Shown here piece by piece: positions 24,635 to 32,624 of a stretch of DNA of 64,000 nt. This DNA is from G965230065 sp965230065 (lineage in GTDB: Bacteria; Bacteroidota; Bacteroidia; Cytophagales; Cyclobacteriaceae). Under the pieces are notes generated by a model. It saw only the letters and a program-made list of their open reading frames with translations. It ran no database searches and was not told the DNA's origin. Within the stretch, counting starts at the first letter, position 1; every line of letters starts with the position of its first letter. Location: assembly GCA_965230065.1 (NCBI GenBank), contig OZ245942.1, forward strand, positions 3,906,001 to 3,970,000. The letters run 5' to 3'. Both the position numbers and the translations under genes were made by a program.

Positions 24635-25756
24635 ATGGCTCTCATCTCCTTATTTCCATCACAAACCCGAACATTTCCGGCAACCTTAAAAGTCAGAAAA
24701 TTTGCCTTTTTAATTCATTTCAGGCATGCTTACAATACAGATATCGCACTTTATTGGAAACCCTTGCAAAAGATTCCTAATGCGGTCTATCAACAGATTT
24801 TTACTAGAATCAAAACGCCTTCTGTAAAATGGAGTGAAATTTATTTGAATACTCCTACGGGCGAAAAAGCACTGATCGGAAGAAACGAAATTATTTTACT
24901 GTCAGGGAAAGATATGCTGAACCTTGGCCCCAAAAAGATGCATAAGCGTATTGACGGAGTAATAGATAAATTAGCAAGCCAGGGTTATGAAAATATAGGT
25001 TTGGGTGCCCTCACTTCCCCCATGACGCTGGGGGGCGGAATGTTGAAACACAGAAAGGACGTAAGCATTACCAACGGAAATGCATTTACGGCTGCCAGTC
25101 TTTACAGGGCCGTTGTCAAATTGCTTGAAACAAATCCTGATCTGGTTGAACATCAAGCCATTGTAGGGGCGACGGGAAGTGTGGGGTCTTGCCTGGCAAA
25201 ACTACTGGTAAAAAAGAATTATTGCGATAAACTGTTGCTGGTAGCCAGAAATTTAACCAAGCTGGAAAAGCTAAAAAAAGAGTTGAAAGCCATTTCGCCA
25301 TCGGTGCATATTGAAGTTTCTGATAAGATGAGCTCGATCAAAAAATCCAATCTGATTACGCTGCTCACGGCCAGTGCGAGCAACATAGTTGGCCCGGAAA
25401 TGCTGAAACCCAATGCGGTGATTTTAGACGGCACACAACCCCGGAATACTTCCCCAGAACTACTCCAACAAAGACCGGATGTGACAGTAGTTGATGGCGG
25501 GATCGTCTCCATTCCGGGCATCACCCTTAAGCACGGAAACATTGGGCTGCCCCACAACAATTATTATGCGTGCTTCTCCGAAACTTTATTGTGGGCATTA
25601 GACGGGCAATCCGAACATTTTTCTATAGGGAACCCCACGGTTGAGCAAGCCGAGCATATAGATCAACTGGCAAAAAAATATAAAGTGCTTGGGTTTGGCC
25701 TGGCCGATTTCACTTCTTTCGGGGCACCTTTAACAAATTCTGTTTACGCTAAATAA
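24635..25756 (+). CDS. Acyl-ACP reductase (AAR)-like dehydrogenase
   Basis: The protein has 373 residues. The central Rossmann motif IVGATGSVGS (about 176-185) and the surrounding layout match, from memory, cyanobacterial long-chain acyl-ACP reductase: LGALTSPMTLGGG, ITNGNAFTAAS, LDGTQPRN, and YACFSETLLWALDG. The last holds Cys313, at the position of the acyl-thioester cysteine of AAR. AAR reduces acyl-ACP to a fatty aldehyde with NADPH. No aldehyde deformylating oxygenase is nearby. The partner gene, 8 bases on, is an NDH-2-like flavoprotein. The first about 30 residues look extra, so translation may begin later. It could also be annotated as a shikimate/amino-acid dehydrogenase relative. 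Confidence 0.75.
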   Translation: MALISLFPSQTRTFPATLKVRKFAFLIHFRHAYNTDIALYWKPLQKIPNAVYQQIFTRIKTPSVKWSEIYLNTPTGEKALIGRNEIILLSGKDMLNLGPKKMHKRIDGVIDKLASQGYENIGLGALTSPMTLGGGMLKHRKDVSITNGNAFTAASLYRAVVKLLETNPDLVEHQAIVGATGSVGSCLAKLLVKKNYCDKLLLVARNLTKLEKLKKELKAISPSVHIEVSDKMSSIKKSNLITLLTASASNIVGPEMLKPNAVILDGTQPRNTSPELLQQRPDVTVVDGGIVSIPGITLKHGNIGLPHNNYYACFSETLLWALDGQSEHFSIGNPTVEQAEHIDQLAKKYKVLGFGLADFTSFGAPLTNSVYAK

Positions 25757-25764
25757 AAGAAAAA

Positions 25765-27060
25765 ATGAAAGTAGTATTAATTGGATGTGGTTATGTTTCC
25801 GTATGGACGTATAAGTTTATTGCGCAGTATGCCAGAAAGCAATTAAAAAATGGTGAAATAGAAGTCGTTGTTGTTTCTGACAGCGATTACCATGCTTTTC
25901 ATGGATTTACTGGTGAGTTTCTGAATGGTTTCCTGCCATTAAAGTTCCGTTCTACGCCTTTTAATGAAATTTTTACACATGCAACCCTGTTAAAAGGAAG
26001 GGTAACCGGCATCAACCAAATAGATAACTCCATTGATTATATTCCTGAAAATGAAAGAAATGCAAGAAGATTGTCGTACGATCATTTAGTAGTGGGCACC
26101 GGCTCTGTAGACGACCCCGACCGCATCTATGGCATGAAAGAAAACGGATTGAGTATCAAGAAACATGGGGGCATTCTGGAGTGCAGGCAAAGAATTGTAC
26201 AGTCTTTACAACTGGCTACACGGGCAACAACAGAAGAAGAAAGGTCAAAATACTTAACATTTTGTGTAGTAGGAGGAGGCTTTGCAGCGGTTGAAATTTG
26301 CGGAAACATGGTAGAACTCCTCAATTTGCTAAAAGACGAATACCCTGTGCTACAGGAATATGGATATCAGGTACACCTGATTTATTCAAGTGATGAAATA
26401 CTACCCCAATTGAGCAAAAAATTTAACCTTTGCCGGGAGTACGCTAAAAAGGCGCTTTCCTCATTAAACATCCTCATCTCGCCAAAAACCAGGGTTATTG
26501 AGATAGGAGAGGACTACATAAAGAAAGAAAATGGTGAAATTATTCCCACCATCGTTCCTATTTGTACGGCAGGCCAGCGAGCCATAAAATTTAATACAGA
26601 AGTTCCTTTTATTTATCACAACAATCGCATCAGTGTGGATAAAAAGTTAAGGACAGAAGGTTTTGCGAATGTGTGGGCCGGAGGTGATGCAGCCATTGTG
26701 AAAAGGCCATTTAGAAATGTGGATTGCCGCCATGATGCCCTGTGGGCCATTAAGCACGGTACGCGGATAGGGAAAAATATTGCCCGGATTGCCAAAGGCA
26801 GGGAGCCCGGCAAGTTCGTGTACCCCGGCCTGGGACAAACAGCCTCCTTTTATAAGCATAAATCCATTCTTGAAATGTATGGACTGCAATTTACCGGCAT
26901 TCTGGCCTGGTTCATGCGCATAGGCTTTTTTCTTTATTTCATGCCTTCCCGAAAATTTGCATTCAGGGCGCTGGTTTACCTTCTAAAAAACCGCAGGGAA
27001 AAAAGAATATTGGATTTAATGCCAGAGGTTACTGTAAGGCACGCTCCCCTGCCTGTATAA
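25765..27060 (+). CDS. NAD(P)/FAD-dependent oxidoreductase, type II NADH dehydrogenase-like
   Basis: The protein has 431 residues. The FAD site is at the N-terminus (VVLIGCGYVSVWTYKFI, GxGxxS form), the NAD site is FCVVGGGFAAVEICGNM (about 168-184), and the second FAD motif is VWAGGDAAIVKRP. The C-terminal 60 residues are hydrophobic and basic (GILAWFMRIGFFLYFMPSRKFAFRALVYLL), suggesting membrane association as in NDH-2. It probably moves electrons from NAD(P)H to a membrane quinone or another acceptor. It is co-transcribed with the AAR-like gene. Confidence 0.85.
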   Translation: MKVVLIGCGYVSVWTYKFIAQYARKQLKNGEIEVVVVSDSDYHAFHGFTGEFLNGFLPLKFRSTPFNEIFTHATLLKGRVTGINQIDNSIDYIPENERNARRLSYDHLVVGTGSVDDPDRIYGMKENGLSIKKHGGILECRQRIVQSLQLATRATTEEERSKYLTFCVVGGGFAAVEICGNMVELLNLLKDEYPVLQEYGYQVHLIYSSDEILPQLSKKFNLCREYAKKALSSLNILISPKTRVIEIGEDYIKKENGEIIPTIVPICTAGQRAIKFNTEVPFIYHNNRISVDKKLRTEGFANVWAGGDAAIVKRPFRNVDCRHDALWAIKHGTRIGKNIARIAKGREPGKFVYPGLGQTASFYKHKSILEMYGLQFTGILAWFMRIGFFLYFMPSRKFAFRALVYLLKNRREKRILDLMPEVTVRHAPLPV

Positions 27061-27077
27061 TCATAGTACATACACCA

Positions 27078-30000
27078 CTACCAGCTTTTCCTGATGCGCC
27101 AATATACAGCGAGAGCTATGGGCAACAGCAACAAATATAGCCAGGCATACTGATCATTTTGATTAATAGAGAGAGGACTTACATTGCCCGTTAGTACAAA
27201 CGGTGCCCAGTGATGTGGGTACGTCGTTAACCTGTCTGCGGTAGCAAAATAATCTAATTTGGCCTGCCGTAGGGCCTCGTCTTTTTCCAGTCCGTTTTTC
27301 AGGTTTTTAAAGAAAGACTGCATGATCTGCCCGGTAGTCTGGTCATTTACTTTCCAAAGGCTCATGGCTACGGTGGGGCATCCGGCATATTTGAAAGCCC
27401 TGCCCAAGCTTAAGATACCTTCTCCTCTGCTCAGTTGTCCGGTGCCGGTTTCACAGGCACTCAGCACAGCCAGTTCGGCATTTAAAGAGAGATTATACAG
27501 TTCATAAGTATGTAAAAAATTATCTTCTTTCAGGCTTGGTTGTGGGGTAAAGGCAAATCCTGCATACATGGGGTTGCTGTCATCGGCAAGGGCATGCATC
27601 GAAAGGTGGAGTACTTTGCCATTTCCTGCTACTTTTTTGAATGTTTTTTCTGTGGCATGTTCGCCCAAATAGGTTGCTCCGCCAAATAATTCTGCGGCAA
27701 ACTGTACCTCTTCCCGGTTAAACTGCAAAGGGGCAAAACCTGAGCGGTAAGTATCATTTTGTGCCAAAGGAATGTTTTCATAAGCAGGGGCAAAGCCTAT
27801 ATAAGAAACCGTACCCTGTTTTTCTTTTGCAGGTTTTTGAAACAATAACGTGGCAGAATATTCATAACTGACCTGGTATTTTTTAAGAAGATAAGGCAGT
27901 ACATCATACCGTACTTCATTGGTTTTTGGCAGGGCTGTAAGCAACACTTCAAAAGGCAGGTAACCCAGCGGGCCATTGGGAAGGATGATTAATTTCTCTA
28001 CAGATTTTGAAATTTTGCCAAGAGGAGCAAGCAGGTTCTCGTACAATTGGGAGGCATTTTCCACAAAAGTTTTGTGATAAGCTGTTTCTGTAATTTGTGC
28101 TGCCTCGTAGCGATTGAGCATTTTGAGCATATTTGAGAGCCTTTCTTCAAAATCATTAGTAATTGAAAATTGATGAATATTTGAAGAGTCCTGCGTGATG
28201 CTAAAGACATAAATACTGCTATCACCATAAAAATAGGAAAGTAAGCAGGTTTTTTCTGAAAGTTGTTTTTGCACTGCTGCAAGCGGCACCACTTGTTTGT
28301 CGTATTTTAACCGGTAATACTCCGGATAATTTTGTTCCAATGAGTGTACAAAGGCATCATATTGTTCCTGTATGGTCAGGATTTTCTGGTTGAGTTGCCT
28401 GGCGGTTTCCCCCTGTGCCCGCGACTGCACATTTTCCCAATAAGACAATTCCCGTTTCAATTCATTCTCTTGCGCCAATAGTTCTTCAGGAATGCCTGCA
28501 TACGATTGTGCAGCAGTATTTTTTACAGCTTCCAGCAATGAGGCGCTTTTACTCTTTTCGGCAAAAAAGAAGGCTTTGGCTATAAAGTTACGCTCATTAT
28601 CATCTTTTACCGCATGCCGGGCTTTCAGGGCAGTAGCAATGGCTTGCTCGTAAAGGGATAAAGACCTGGCAGCCATAAATTGCTTATATTCCTGAGAAGA
28701 AAATACCTGCCGCATTTCATCAATCACCGCCACGCCTGTCTGGTAAGCTTCCAGCGCACACTGCAAATGACCAGGGTTTCCGGTTGCCTCAAACAAACCG
28801 TTAAAGGCTTCCCCTTTCAGCAATAATATTTGTAGTAACCCTTGCGGGTTTCCTGATGTTACCGGAGGGTTTTCACATATATTGGTCACCTCAAAATCTT
28901 CAGATAATTGTGATAAGGCTTGTTGATAATGCGTTAGGGCCTCATGCCATTGCTGTTGCTTTGCGTACACTTCCCCTAATTTGTAAAAACGGATGGCTAC
29001 CCTGTAGTGTGTGTCAGGGTAAATTGCTTTGATAACCGCAAGGCTTAGTTCGTAATATTTTTTTGCCTCTTTATATTTGGCATCAGCTATATACACATTG
29101 CCAAAATACATATAGGTATCAGCACGTTCAATGTCATCATCTGCCTGCAAGCTGAGCGAGGCCTGTAAGTAGTACAAGGCAGCATCGTATTGATGTTGTG
29201 CCGTGTGTACCTGTGCCAGTAAGCTGTAATTGGAAAGAATGGCATTTTTGTATGTGATTTCATCTTTATATTGTTGTAAAGTTTTCAGCGATTGTAAGAA
29301 CGCTGCTTTTGCCTTTGCATAATCTGGGGATGCAGGATCACCATATTTTGCCTGTACCCAATAACACTCTCCCAGGTAAAGGCGGTTGAGTGCCACATAA
29401 TAATCGTATCCGTAGGGGGCTTCATAGGTTGCATGATGTTCCGGAAGGCGTTGCCGTGCTAATCTGTGATAGGTAATCGCGTTTTCGTAATTAGATAACT
29501 GAAAATAGGCTTGTCCAATGTAGGAACACACATCATACGCCAATACTGAATCTACGGGTAGGAATTGTTGGTTTGCATCAAAAATAATTTGCTTAAAAGC
29601 CTCGATAGAAGCCTGATAATCGCCCATTGTGTAGTAATAAAGCCCCCGGGTATAGGTTACATCCGTGCGGCTCATGCCGTCGGCATCCAGGGAATCTATC
29701 TGTGCAGCATGGGTAGTAGCCAGTGTTTCGGCTTGTTGTAAAAAGTACCGGAGGGTATCCATTTGCTTGTGATAATCGGCACACCAGGCCATGCGCACCA
29801 GTACATCCAGGGCATAATGCCATTGCTTTTGTGCTTTGGCAATATTTAGCAATTGGTAGCTTTCTTGCCAAAAACTATCGGGTTGGGAATAATAATGCTG
29901 GCCGATGAGGCTATCGAGGCGGTGGGGAATAGCATTGTCAGTAGAAGAGGGTTGGGCAAAAACTGAGGTATATAAACAACAAATGCCAAACGCACCGAAA

Positions 30001-30098
30001 ATGAAGCGTTTGGCAAAGTTAAGTTTATGGAAAAACCCGTTTATTGGTTCATAACGCTTCAAGCATACGTGGATCAATTTCGCCCAAAAACTCATCAT
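27078..30098 (-). CDS. Exported TPR-CHAT domain protein (second copy)
   Basis: The protein has 1006 residues. A long N-terminus with signal sequence (RFIFGAFGICCLYTSVFAQ, about 31-49) is followed by TPRs (about 60-480), coiled coils (about 540-610), a CHAT domain (about 650-970) and a C-terminal membrane helix (YAWLYLLLLPIALAVYW). The His/Cys pair is intact: His835 in HLSMHALADD and Cys882 in LSACETGTG. It shares the layout of the protein at 219-3074 and probably works as a membrane-tethered external peptidase. The ATG at 30098 overlaps the preceding lipoprotein gene by 50 bases. No later ATG precedes the signal peptide, so the start is uncertain. Confidence 0.87.
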   Translation of the reverse strand: MMSFWAKLIHVCLKRYEPINGFFHKLNFAKRFIFGAFGICCLYTSVFAQPSSTDNAIPHRLDSLIGQHYYSQPDSFWQESYQLLNIAKAQKQWHYALDVLVRMAWCADYHKQMDTLRYFLQQAETLATTHAAQIDSLDADGMSRTDVTYTRGLYYYTMGDYQASIEAFKQIIFDANQQFLPVDSVLAYDVCSYIGQAYFQLSNYENAITYHRLARQRLPEHHATYEAPYGYDYYVALNRLYLGECYWVQAKYGDPASPDYAKAKAAFLQSLKTLQQYKDEITYKNAILSNYSLLAQVHTAQHQYDAALYYLQASLSLQADDDIERADTYMYFGNVYIADAKYKEAKKYYELSLAVIKAIYPDTHYRVAIRFYKLGEVYAKQQQWHEALTHYQQALSQLSEDFEVTNICENPPVTSGNPQGLLQILLLKGEAFNGLFEATGNPGHLQCALEAYQTGVAVIDEMRQVFSSQEYKQFMAARSLSLYEQAIATALKARHAVKDDNERNFIAKAFFFAEKSKSASLLEAVKNTAAQSYAGIPEELLAQENELKRELSYWENVQSRAQGETARQLNQKILTIQEQYDAFVHSLEQNYPEYYRLKYDKQVVPLAAVQKQLSEKTCLLSYFYGDSSIYVFSITQDSSNIHQFSITNDFEERLSNMLKMLNRYEAAQITETAYHKTFVENASQLYENLLAPLGKISKSVEKLIILPNGPLGYLPFEVLLTALPKTNEVRYDVLPYLLKKYQVSYEYSATLLFQKPAKEKQGTVSYIGFAPAYENIPLAQNDTYRSGFAPLQFNREEVQFAAELFGGATYLGEHATEKTFKKVAGNGKVLHLSMHALADDSNPMYAGFAFTPQPSLKEDNFLHTYELYNLSLNAELAVLSACETGTGQLSRGEGILSLGRAFKYAGCPTVAMSLWKVNDQTTGQIMQSFFKNLKNGLEKDEALRQAKLDYFATADRLTTYPHHWAPFVLTGNVSPLSINQNDQYAWLYLLLLPIALAVYWRIRKSW

Positions 30099-30711
30099 AA
30101 ATTAGTGCTCCCTCTTTGTAATAACCTAAAGTAACCATCATCTGTAAAGGTTCTTCTGATAACCCGGGTTCAACAACCCCAAATGATAACCACACTTCCC
30201 CCGAATCGGGTTTTATCAAGACATTGCCATCACACTCTTCGGTAGTACAAGCATACGTTTCGCCTGCTTCATTGATGATTTCACCACGAATGTAAACAAT
30301 CTCAAACCGAAATTCCGGTATAAAAACATCTAATTTGGGCGAGCAATGTTCCACGGGGTCCTTCCCGCCACGCAAGTACCTTGCTGGTTTGGGGCAGGGG
30401 CGGGGACGTGAACTCAACCGTAACGATGTTGTAGCGCCATATAGCTCAATCTCGTAAATTTCTTCTTCACACACATCGCCAATACCGTTTCCATTATAAT
30501 CCTCCTGCCTGGGGTTGTGTACATACGGGCAATTATCGTCTGCATCAGCCACGCCATCACCATCGGTATCCGGCTGGCTCGTTGTAGTGTTTTTCGGCGT
30601 AGGTGAAAACTTTGGATAAAGCTGGTTTCGGTTTATAGTTTCTGTTTCTTCACAGGCAAAAAGGGTAAGTACTGTCAAAAATACAATAACAAATTGTGGA
30701 AAGTTTTTCAT
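30049..30711 (-). CDS. Lipoprotein with a thrombospondin type 3-like calcium repeat
   Basis: The protein has 220 residues from the ATG giving MKNFPQFVIVFLTVLTLFAC. That start is preferred to the ATG 15 bases upstream. The lipobox LFAC is followed by an acidic segment DTDGDGVADADDNCPYVHNP and NGNGIGDVC, the calcium-binding TSP3 pattern. The rest (about 90-220) is a beta-rich domain with no recognised family, carrying several Cys. The 3' end overlaps the CHAT gene, so the two are probably co-expressed and may interact outside the membrane. Confidence 0.8.
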   Translation of the reverse strand: MKNFPQFVIVFLTVLTLFACEETETINRNQLYPKFSPTPKNTTTSQPDTDGDGVADADDNCPYVHNPRQEDYNGNGIGDVCEEEIYEIELYGATTSLRLSSRPRPCPKPARYLRGGKDPVEHCSPKLDVFIPEFRFEIVYIRGEIINEAGETYACTTEECDGNVLIKPDSGEVWLSFGVVEPGLSEEPLQMMVTLGYYKEGALIYDEFLGEIDPRMLEAL

Positions 30712-30914
30712 AAGGTTCAGTAGCATTAAAGTTGTTAAACACCCCTTTGTACCCTTCCAACCTGAATAAGTAAACTGAAAGATAACATTTCTTTAAAAAG
30801 TATAATTATTAATTATTTAAGTCAAATTAATACCCAAATATTCTCATTTAATAACATGCTCATCTGATATAACACATTTTGAATTGATTGCCGAAATGGT
30901 AAGCCTCACTAGAA

Positions 30915-30966
30915 ATGATAGAAAAGTAAGAGAATGCATGATGATAGAAAAGTAAGAGAATGCATG
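30915..30966. repeat. Perfect 26-base tandem duplication
   Basis: Bases 30915-30940 are repeated exactly at 30941-30966. The unit begins ATGATAGAAAAG. It lies in the 363-base AT-rich gap 30727-31089 between divergent genes, which otherwise shows only A/T-rich promoter-like sequence. Confidence 0.9.
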
Positions 30967-31089
30967 GGTTCAAGTAAGAATAATTGAATTTTTAGAAGTA
31001 TTTATTATACGATGTTTACTTTTTATTCTCTGGTAGCATTAAGGCTATACAATACCAACTGACTTTTTTAACCAAAATATTTTACAATT

Positions 31090-32427
31090 ATGTACAATCT
31101 AAACATTTTTCGGGCATTACAAGTCTTGGTGATTACTTTGGTAATTTCTACAACTACCTTGGCGCAAATCAACAACACCCGATATGGACGCTATGCAGGC
31201 AGTTCGTTTACCAGCGGAAGTTACAATTCAGTATATGGAGGCAGCAGCGGACAGTTCACAACCACGGGTTCACGGAATACATATTTGGGGAGCCATAGTG
31301 GAAACAGGAATGCAAGTGGTAACCAAAACCTTTTTGCTGGTATGTATAGTGGTGCATATGGTAATTATGGCAGCGCAAATGTATATCTGGGCTATGCATC
31401 CGGGTATAAAAACAATGGGAGTAATAATACTTTCGTAGGTACCAACAGTGGGTTATCCAGCACAAATGGAAGTTATAATGTCTTATTAGGATATAAAAGT
31501 GGATATGAAAACCGTGCTGGTAATAAAAATACTTTTCTTGGGACTTTTGCAGGGTACAAAAATACCGGAGAAGGCAATGTTTTTATTGGCTATCAAGCTG
31601 GATACGACGAAACAGGCTTCAATAAACTATACATTGCCAATACCAGGGAAAACCCGCTCATTTATGGTGATTTCAATAAACAATCTGTAAGTATTGGCAA
31701 GAAATACACGGGAATTTGGTATACATTATATGTGGACGGAAACACATACACTACCGGAAGTTATATTTCTTCAGACAGGCGGCTGAAAAAGGAAATCAAA
31801 CCGATGAAAGGAGCATTGGCTCGATTGCAGGAAATTGAAGGCGTTACCTATGAATACGAGCAGGCACGTTACAAAGAACGCAACCTGCCTGAAGGCGAGC
31901 AAATAGGATTGCTGGCACAAAACGTACAAGAGATATTTCCTGATTTGGTGCAGGAAGACGAGGAAGGCTACCTGGCTGTAAATTATGATGGCATGATTCC
32001 CGTCATCATTGAGGCCCTCAAAGAAATTTCCCGGGAGCATCGTCCGGCTCAGTCTCAGGAACAGGTGGATTTGCTTATGAAAGAAAATGCGGTACTGCAA
32101 CAGCGGCTTGCCGCCATAGAACAAGTGCTACAACAGAATAATTTAACTCCTTCTGTTACAGGGTTGAAAGGCAGTCTCCATCAAAACCGCCCTAATCCGG
32201 TGCAGGGTAGTTCCAGTATTGCATATCGTACTGCCCTCCAGGCCCAATCAGTGTCTATAAAAGTGTATAACCTTGAAGGGCAGCAGGTGGCTAATTTCCA
32301 AAACCTCAGTGCCGGGCAAGGGGAAGTACAGCTACAATCGCAACAATTACCCGCAGGCACCTATATTTATCACCTGGTTGTGGATGGAGAAGCCATTGAC
32401 TCTAAACGCATGTTGGTTGCTCAATAA
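31090..32427 (+). CDS. Secreted beta-repeat protein with S74 chaperone and T9SS sorting domain
   Basis: The protein has 445 residues. A signal peptide (about 1-26, ending TTTLAQ) precedes roughly seven repeats of about 24 residues around N-x-(F/Y)-L-G-x-x-(A/S)-G, as in YadA-head-like stalks (about 30-190). A peptidase S74 intramolecular chaperone domain follows (about 225-320), with SSDRRLKKEIKP and IGLLAQNVQEIFPDLV. A coiled coil and a C-terminal T9SS type A domain (about 360-445: NRPNPVQGSSSI, then GTYIYHLVVDG and a final KRMLVAQ) complete it. It is probably a trimeric surface fibre exported by T9SS. S74 domains come from phage tail fibres. Confidence 0.88.
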   Translation: MYNLNIFRALQVLVITLVISTTTLAQINNTRYGRYAGSSFTSGSYNSVYGGSSGQFTTTGSRNTYLGSHSGNRNASGNQNLFAGMYSGAYGNYGSANVYLGYASGYKNNGSNNTFVGTNSGLSSTNGSYNVLLGYKSGYENRAGNKNTFLGTFAGYKNTGEGNVFIGYQAGYDETGFNKLYIANTRENPLIYGDFNKQSVSIGKKYTGIWYTLYVDGNTYTTGSYISSDRRLKKEIKPMKGALARLQEIEGVTYEYEQARYKERNLPEGEQIGLLAQNVQEIFPDLVQEDEEGYLAVNYDGMIPVIIEALKEISREHRPAQSQEQVDLLMKENAVLQQRLAAIEQVLQQNNLTPSVTGLKGSLHQNRPNPVQGSSSIAYRTALQAQSVSIKVYNLEGQQVANFQNLSAGQGEVQLQSQQLPAGTYIYHLVVDGEAIDSKRMLVAQ

Positions 32428-32520
32428 TCATTGCACATTAAACAAACGGATAGCGAAAGGTAAGCCTCTTTGATTTAATGCAGTGTTTGAGTGCAAACAA
32501 AAAGGTTTTGTCGGGTTGGA

Positions 32521-32575
32521 GCACGGACAGGAATGCCCGTGCATGCCGAATGATGCCTGTTTTCCGGGCATTCGG
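32521..32575. repeat. Pair of hairpins in the intergenic region between convergent genes
   Basis: GCACGG (32521-32526) pairs with CCGTGC (32537-32542), and CCGAATG (32546-32552) pairs with CATTCGG (32569-32575), with an overlapping ATGCC/GGCAT option. They occupy the 197-base gap between two convergent T9SS-protein genes. No T-tract follows. Confidence 0.5.
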
Positions 32576-32624
32576 ACTAAGAAGTCCGCTCTCTGGTTCA
32601 ACTCTACTCTGTACTAGCGTCTAT

